A stretch of DNA of 64,000 nt from Cellvibrionaceae bacterium. Lineage in GTDB: Bacteria; Pseudomonadota; Gammaproteobacteria; Pseudomonadales; Cellvibrionaceae. The notes under the pieces were generated by a model. It had not been told where the DNA came from. It worked only from the letters and a program-made list of their open reading frames with translations, and searched no databases. Positions within the stretch are counted from its first letter, which is position 1. Each line of letters starts with the position of its first letter. Below, piece after piece: positions 61,539 to 64,000 of this stretch. Position numbers and translations under genes: made by a program. The stretch spans positions 186,001-250,000 of the forward strand of contig JAGKWQ010000002.1 in the NCBI GenBank assembly GCA_021151825.1, written 5' to 3'.

Positions 61539-63134
61539 CTAAATGGTATCCAGCCAATTTTTCAATATCGATTTTTCAGCAGGAGTCAGCTGTCTATCTG
61601 CTGGCATGGGCCGTAATTTATCCATAAATACGCGTTGCTCTAACAAGGTATATTTACCATCAACATGCTGCAGCCAGTAATTAGAGTTTAATAACTGTGC
61701 GGTGTCTTTAACTAATTCGACATGGCAATGAGCACAACGCTGTTGCAAAAGTGCATTTACTTTTTGTGGTGGCTTCAATGATATTTTTGATACCTCGTGT
61801 ACAGAAACTGATAAAGACTGTTGCGGACGATAAGTTTTGCCATTGGATAAACGTAAAATTGCCGCATTGCGATCATCTACAATAAATACACTGCCGTCGT
61901 TAGCCTGGGTTAAACCTACTGGCGCACCTTCAGGTCTGACACCTGGTAAAGGGTGCCACTGCGAAATAATTTCCTGATGTTGCGCAACGTTTTCGCTCGA
62001 ATTGTTTTCACTGCCAAACCCGCCTTTGGGTTGCATCAAATGCCGGGTATATTTCCCATCAGGCTGGTCGGGTGCACGCCAGAAATAAGCCTGTTGCTGT
62101 AACTTTGGCCGTCCCTGTTTATCAATCTCATAAGCCACCAAACGATTGCCAATCACCCGATAACCATGCCAACTCATTAACAATTTATTCGCCAGCTGAG
62201 GCAATTTAGTATGTTGATAATAAAGCATATCCAGCGGTGCTACGTGAGGTGGCAATAAAGTCCATGGCTGCTGGTAATTAGCCTCATGGCAATCATTACC
62301 CTCAATACTCACATTTCGGTTGTAACACAGGGGCCAGCCATAAAACTTATTTTGTTGAATAATATTTAATTCTTCATAAGGCTCATTGGCATCGGGAAAA
62401 TCCAGACTATTTTCAGCTTGCAAAAAAGTCCCGGAACTATGAATTGCCAGCGCCATTGAATTACGCAACCCTCGCGCAACCATCTCATAGTCTTTTGAAA
62501 AACTGTCGGTATCCTTATTGTAGTGATAGCGACGAATGCTTGCCTCCACACCGTTTACGCAATCCGTTAACGAAACTTTCTTTTCACAGCGATCAGAAGA
62601 ACTACCGATATTAACCAATAAATTTCCTTGCGCATCAAAAATAAAATTTTTAAGAGGATGCAAATACTCAGCATGGTAAGGAAGATTATCGACCACAGTT
62701 TGCAAATTGGATATCTCACCATTTTTCCACTCAAAACGCTGGATACGATTAGCCTCCGCAATATAAATTTTCCCCTTGGGACCGAACAAAATTTTATGCG
62801 GTAGATTTAATTGTGAGAGCAAAACTTTAACAGGAACGGTTGTTTTTTTATAATCCAATACAAGTAACTGTCCGCGCTTGCTTACCCATGCACCCATATC
62901 AACAATCAATAATTTATTGTCTGCAGTTTGAATCAGGCTGCGTGGCATTTTTAAAAGAGGTTGCCCTGTACGCTGTACCACTAACCCCACGCAGGTCCCA
63001 TCTACGCTCACAACCGGCAATTGTGGAAAACCATCGCAGCTTTCTTTCAGAGTTTGATAAGTTCCCGCTGTAGCGACCAACGGGCAACACATTAACCAAG
63101 CAATTACCATCAGTAATCCGTGCAGGGAGCGCAT
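61539..63134 (-). CDS. Secreted sorbosone/glucose dehydrogenase-like protein with C-terminal heme
   Basis: 531 residues from ATG at 63134; the frame open to 63182 runs through the mrp terminator. Signal peptide (LHGLLMVIAWLMCCPLVATA). The NHL/PQQ-dependent sugar dehydrogenase-type propeller spans about 40-440: SLDFPDANEPYEELNIIQQNKFYGWPLCYN, VTGEAP-like PEGAPVGLTQANDGSVFIVDDRN. Near the C terminus is a cytochrome-c type heme site, CAHCH, with later Met as possible axial ligand (DKLRPMPAD). Probably periplasmic sugar oxidation coupled to the respiratory chain. Confidence 0.85.
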   Translation of the reverse strand: MRSLHGLLMVIAWLMCCPLVATAGTYQTLKESCDGFPQLPVVSVDGTCVGLVVQRTGQPLLKMPRSLIQTADNKLLIVDMGAWVSKRGQLLVLDYKKTTVPVKVLLSQLNLPHKILFGPKGKIYIAEANRIQRFEWKNGEISNLQTVVDNLPYHAEYLHPLKNFIFDAQGNLLVNIGSSSDRCEKKVSLTDCVNGVEASIRRYHYNKDTDSFSKDYEMVARGLRNSMALAIHSSGTFLQAENSLDFPDANEPYEELNIIQQNKFYGWPLCYNRNVSIEGNDCHEANYQQPWTLLPPHVAPLDMLYYQHTKLPQLANKLLMSWHGYRVIGNRLVAYEIDKQGRPKLQQQAYFWRAPDQPDGKYTRHLMQPKGGFGSENNSSENVAQHQEIISQWHPLPGVRPEGAPVGLTQANDGSVFIVDDRNAAILRLSNGKTYRPQQSLSVSVHEVSKISLKPPQKVNALLQQRCAHCHVELVKDTAQLLNSNYWLQHVDGKYTLLEQRVFMDKLRPMPADRQLTPAEKSILKNWLDTI

Positions 63135-63159
63135 AAAAAATCCTGTATTTCCAGTTATA

Positions 63160-63193
63160 AAAAAGCCCGATTTGACCAGCAAATCGGGCTATC
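63160..63193. terminator. Terminator of the Mrp gene
   Basis: AGCCCGATTT-GACCAGC-AAATCGGGCT, with an A-run on one side giving a T-run on the - strand. It follows the mrp stop by 25 bases. Confidence 0.85.
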
Positions 63194-63216
63194 TATACAT
63201 CACAATTAAATTGCTA

Positions 63217-64000
63217 TTAATCATCCGCTATTTCTATATCAGGAAAACCATTTGCCTGCGCATTGTGAGCATCCACATTCACAATTAATTTGCGTGCAAT
63301 ATCACGGTAACGCTGGCTGATGGCAGAATCCGGGTTTGCCGCTACGGAAGGTTTACCGGCATCAGCATCAGCGCGGATTGATAAATCCAACGGCAAGGAA
63401 CCCAGCAATTCGGTGTGATAATCCCGTGCAATACGTTCACCACCACCAGCGCCAAAAATGTGTTCTTCATGGCCACAGTTGGAGCAAATATGAATCGCCA
63501 TATTCTCCACAACACCAAATACCGGTACATTCACTTTGCGAAACATTTCAATGCCTTTTTTCGCATCAAGCAACGCAATGTCTTGTGGTGTAGTCACAAT
63601 AACCGCACCAGTTACCGGCACTTTTTGCGCAAGGGTAATTTGAATATCACCAGTACCGGGGGGCATATCGATAACCAGATAATCCAGATTATCCCAACGA
63701 GTCTGCATCAATAATTGTTGCAACGCCCCTGTCGCCATAGGGCCACGCCATAACATAGGTGTTTCTTCAGTAACCAGATACCCCATGGAAATAGATTGAA
63801 TTCCATACGCTTGCAACGGCACCATCTGTTGCTTGCCTGGCTCACCGACGATCTCCGGGCGACGCTGGCCTATACCTAACATATGTGGCTGGCTGGGGCC
63901 GTAAATATCCGCATCCAGAATACCAACACGTGCACCTTCTGCGGCAAGAGCCAACGCCAGATTTACCGCCGTAGTAGATTTACCTACCCCGCCCTTGCCC
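63217..64000 (-). CDS. Mrp/ApbC-type Fe-S carrier ATPase, 3' part
   Basis: Partial: the N terminus lies beyond the window. The deviant Walker A GKGGVGKSTT is at the right edge, followed by GILDADIYGPSQPHMLG, LVIDMPPGTGDIQITLA and the NMAIHICSNCGHEEHIFG segment with the conserved CxxC. This is the NBP35/ApbC/Mrp family that transfers iron-sulfur clusters. Ends in a short acidic tail. Confidence 0.95.
   Translation of the reverse strand, partial: GKGGVGKSTTAVNLALALAAEGARVGILDADIYGPSQPHMLGIGQRRPEIVGEPGKQQMVPLQAYGIQSISMGYLVTEETPMLWRGPMATGALQQLLMQTRWDNLDYLVIDMPPGTGDIQITLAQKVPVTGAVIVTTPQDIALLDAKKGIEMFRKVNVPVFGVVENMAIHICSNCGHEEHIFGAGGGERIARDYHTELLGSLPLDLSIRADADAGKPSVAANPDSAISQRYRDIARKLIVNVDAHNAQANGFPDIEIADD

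Overview
The window looks like a Cellvibrio-type gammaproteobacterium. The host part (about 40.9-64 kb) has a standard gammaproteobacterial housekeeping set: divergent lptFG/pepA, holC, prfB-lysS, a YlqF/RbgA-like GTPase, yaeQ, a YbbN-type thioredoxin and an Mrp-type ATPase. Mixed with these are secreted polysaccharidases with long polyserine linkers: a GH18 chitinase with two carbohydrate-binding modules and a lipoprotein GH26 mannanase with a CBM10. Polyserine linkers plus CBM10 are typical of Cellvibrionaceae. The species is inferred, not shown.

Positions 1 to about 40,900 are one P2-like prophage, apparently of the Vibrio kappa/K139 type. Its left end lies outside the window. Its right end is a 3' piece of tRNA-Leu(CAA), which is the attachment-site remnant. 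From right to left it carries integrase, a small HTH protein, a Cox/excisionase-like protein divergent from it, a P4-alpha-like primase-helicase followed by a dense GTTGCC repeat cluster (candidate origin), and a block of small early genes. Next come accessory (moron) genes: a deoxyribosyltransferase/TIR-like protein, HicAB, and a four-gene AT-rich operon ending in a DUF2806-like protein. An Ogr-like zinc finger, portal and terminase (rightward) follow. Then a long leftward late operon encodes scaffold, capsid, small terminase, head completion, tail completion, sheath, tube, lysis cassette, tail chaperone with a frameshift extension, tape measure, baseplate and a large fibre/adhesin cassette. 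At the far left are another accessory gene and the end of an unrecognised gene.

The most unusual signal is a regulatory cassette present three times in the prophage (about 365-960 on +, 32382-31792 on -, 28385-27788 on -). Each copy has a sigma70-like promoter and a hairpin at the predicted transcript start with the same loop, CAAAAT. It then has a conserved structured RNA module of about 100 nt and a small gene. The encoded proteins look like diverged members of one family. Two copies also have a GC hairpin with a seven-T run between promoter and module. Helices keep pairing although their sequences differ between copies, so these are structured RNAs. The design recalls the immunity RNAs of phages P1/P7 (C4) and P4 (CI), but three paralogous copies serving three paralogous genes in one prophage is not something I know to be described.

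The host region is ordinary apart from a short AT-rich stretch just outside the attachment site, an FHA-linked class III cyclase-like protein, and a LacI-type palindrome upstream of the mannanase.
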